A program made the position numbers and the translations under genes. From NCBI GenBank assembly GCA_016844365.1, contig JAENIT010000054.1, positions 1-6,907 of the forward strand: DNA of 6,907 nucleotides, in the 5' to 3' direction. The notes under the pieces were generated by a model. The model made no database searches. It was not told the origin of the DNA and saw nothing but the letters and a program-made list of their open reading frames with translations. This DNA is from Dehalococcoidia bacterium (GTDB lineage: Bacteria; Chloroflexota; Dehalococcoidia; SHYD01; SHYC01). Below are positions 6,040 through 6,907 of this stretch, piece by piece (the first letter of the stretch is position 1; each line of letters opens with the position of its first letter).

Positions 6040-6907
6040 TCAGACGATTCGCACCAACTCACCCTTCAGGTACCTCTCCATGAACGAGTTCTCCTTTCCC
6101 GGGGTGTGGCCTGTTGTTGCCGGCAGCCACACCCCCTTACCCTCTAGCCCACCCAGCTCCGCCTTTGTGATACGCACCAGGGTCTCTTTGGGGACGGTGT
6201 TGATCGCATGGTTGTCCGCCTCGCCGCCGAACAAGAAGGCCATCTCCACCTTCTTCTTGTGGAAGAGGGTGTCCGTCTGGTGCATTGGCATGGCCCAGTC
6301 CCTGGTTAGGCTCTGCTGGGAGCCGAAGCGTAGGTTAGCCTGGTATCCAGTATCCTGGGAGCGGGCCAACCCGTCAGGGCGCTCCTTCTGTGCCTTAACG
6401 GTGCGCTCTGTGGCTATGTAGGCGGCGTGCTTCATCATCACCACGCCATAAGGGTATGCGGGATTGTACTTTACCCGGATCATCAGACGGGCCACCTCGT
6501 AGAAGGGGTCGCTAGGCTTGGCGTCCTTGTAGGGACGGTCAGCAGGGTTGGCGTCCACGTAGACGTAATCGCCGTCCTCAATCCCCATGTCCTTGCCCAC
6601 CTGAGGGTTGATATGCATCTGGTGCTCTCCAGCCCCAGCCAGCCGTTTGTCCTCTCGATAGGGGTCGCCGAAGTTGGAGTCCCAGATGGTGTGCCAGTCC
6701 TCCGCGCTCCACTGGGAGTGGACCCGATGGCGGGTCTTGGGGGTAAGGCAGAAGAAGCGGTATCCTTGCTCCCACAGAGGGTTCTTGCTCCTCTTCACCT
6801 CGCTCCAAGGTAGCTTGTTGTTCGCTATCGTGCGTATGTCCGCGTCCAACACCTCTTTCTGGAGCATCTCTGGCGTAATGCCGTAGTTGTTAGGCCTGAT
6901 GTAGGGG
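6040..6907 (-). CDS. nxrA: Molybdopterin oxidoreductase alpha subunit, NxrA/NarG type (C-terminal part; 5' end outside window)
   Basis: This is the catalytic subunit of a type II DMSO-reductase-family enzyme, which would bind the Mo-bis-MGD cofactor and convert nitrate/nitrite or a similar oxyanion. About 288 C-terminal residues are visible. The frame is open to the right edge (it reads PYIRPNNYGITPEM upstream of the first in-window ATG at 6867), so that ATG is internal. The visible part holds the C-terminal dinucleotide-binding domain, with the family-typical INPQVGKDMGIEDGD at visible residues 99-113. Other conserved-looking blocks are NFGDPYREDKR, VDANPADRPY, NPAYPYGVVMMKHAA and SQQSLTRDWAMPMHQ. 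From memory these match the nitrite oxidoreductase clade more closely than classical cytoplasmic NarG. The Tat signal, N-terminal Fe-S motif and the Mo-ligand Asp are outside the window, so localisation and completeness cannot be judged. The symbol marks the clade; the physiological direction is not proven. Confidence 0.9.
   Translation of the reverse strand, partial: PYIRPNNYGITPEMLQKEVLDADIRTIANNKLPWSEVKRSKNPLWEQGYRFFCLTPKTRHRVHSQWSAEDWHTIWDSNFGDPYREDKRLAGAGEHQMHINPQVGKDMGIEDGDYVYVDANPADRPYKDAKPSDPFYEVARLMIRVKYNPAYPYGVVMMKHAAYIATERTVKAQKERPDGLARSQDTGYQANLRFGSQQSLTRDWAMPMHQTDTLFHKKKVEMAFLFGGEADNHAINTVPKETLVRITKAELGGLEGKGVWLPATTGHTPGKENSFMERYLKGELVRIV

Noticed and set aside
5927..6421. Plus-strand ORF of 164 codons spanning the alpha end and the small ORF
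   Set aside because: It crosses two well-supported minus-strand genes and its translation has no family-like motifs.

Overview
All genes that can be supported lie on the minus strand, so the window reads right to left. From 6907 down to 2756 there is a compact respiratory operon for a molybdenum enzyme of the type II DMSO-reductase family. In transcription order it holds: the C-terminal end of a catalytic alpha subunit of NxrA/NarG type (5' end outside the window); a 93-residue protein I cannot name; an iron-sulfur beta subunit of NxrB/NarH type whose frame is broken by one apparent extra base; a TorD/NarJ-type assembly chaperone; and a heme-b gamma subunit of the ethylbenzene/selenate/chlorate dehydrogenase-gamma type with a C-terminal membrane anchor. 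Junctions are short gaps (17 and 11 nt) or overlaps (8 and 4 nt), as expected for one translationally coupled transcript.

After a 222-nt non-coding gap with several short repeats comes a membrane-anchored pentaheme cytochrome c of NapC/NirT-like layout. After another 181 nt comes the first 599 codons of a membrane-bound diguanylate cyclase: an extracytoplasmic sensor region between two membrane helices, a coiled coil, two PAS domains and a GGDEF domain. That gene runs off the left edge just past its GGDEF signature.

The likely joint role is as follows. Alpha and beta form the Mo-bis-MGD/Fe-S catalytic dimer, gamma carries heme b as the electron exit or entry point, and the chaperone matures alpha. 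The pentaheme cytochrome could connect the complex to the quinone pool. From memory, the beta and alpha sequences resemble the periplasmic-facing nitrite oxidoreductase (NXR) clade known from Nitrospira, Nitrospina and anammox bacteria. That clade also contains enzymes thought to work as nitrate reductases, and a NapC-like cytochrome next door fits the reductive direction better. The sequence alone does not settle substrate or direction.

The organism is a bacterium with strong Shine-Dalgarno sites, moderate-to-high GC and respiratory metabolism. An uncultivated lineage (for example Chloroflexota, Nitrospirota or NC10-like) is plausible, but nothing here fixes the phylum. I see no tRNA or rRNA gene, CRISPR array, transposase or other mobile element.
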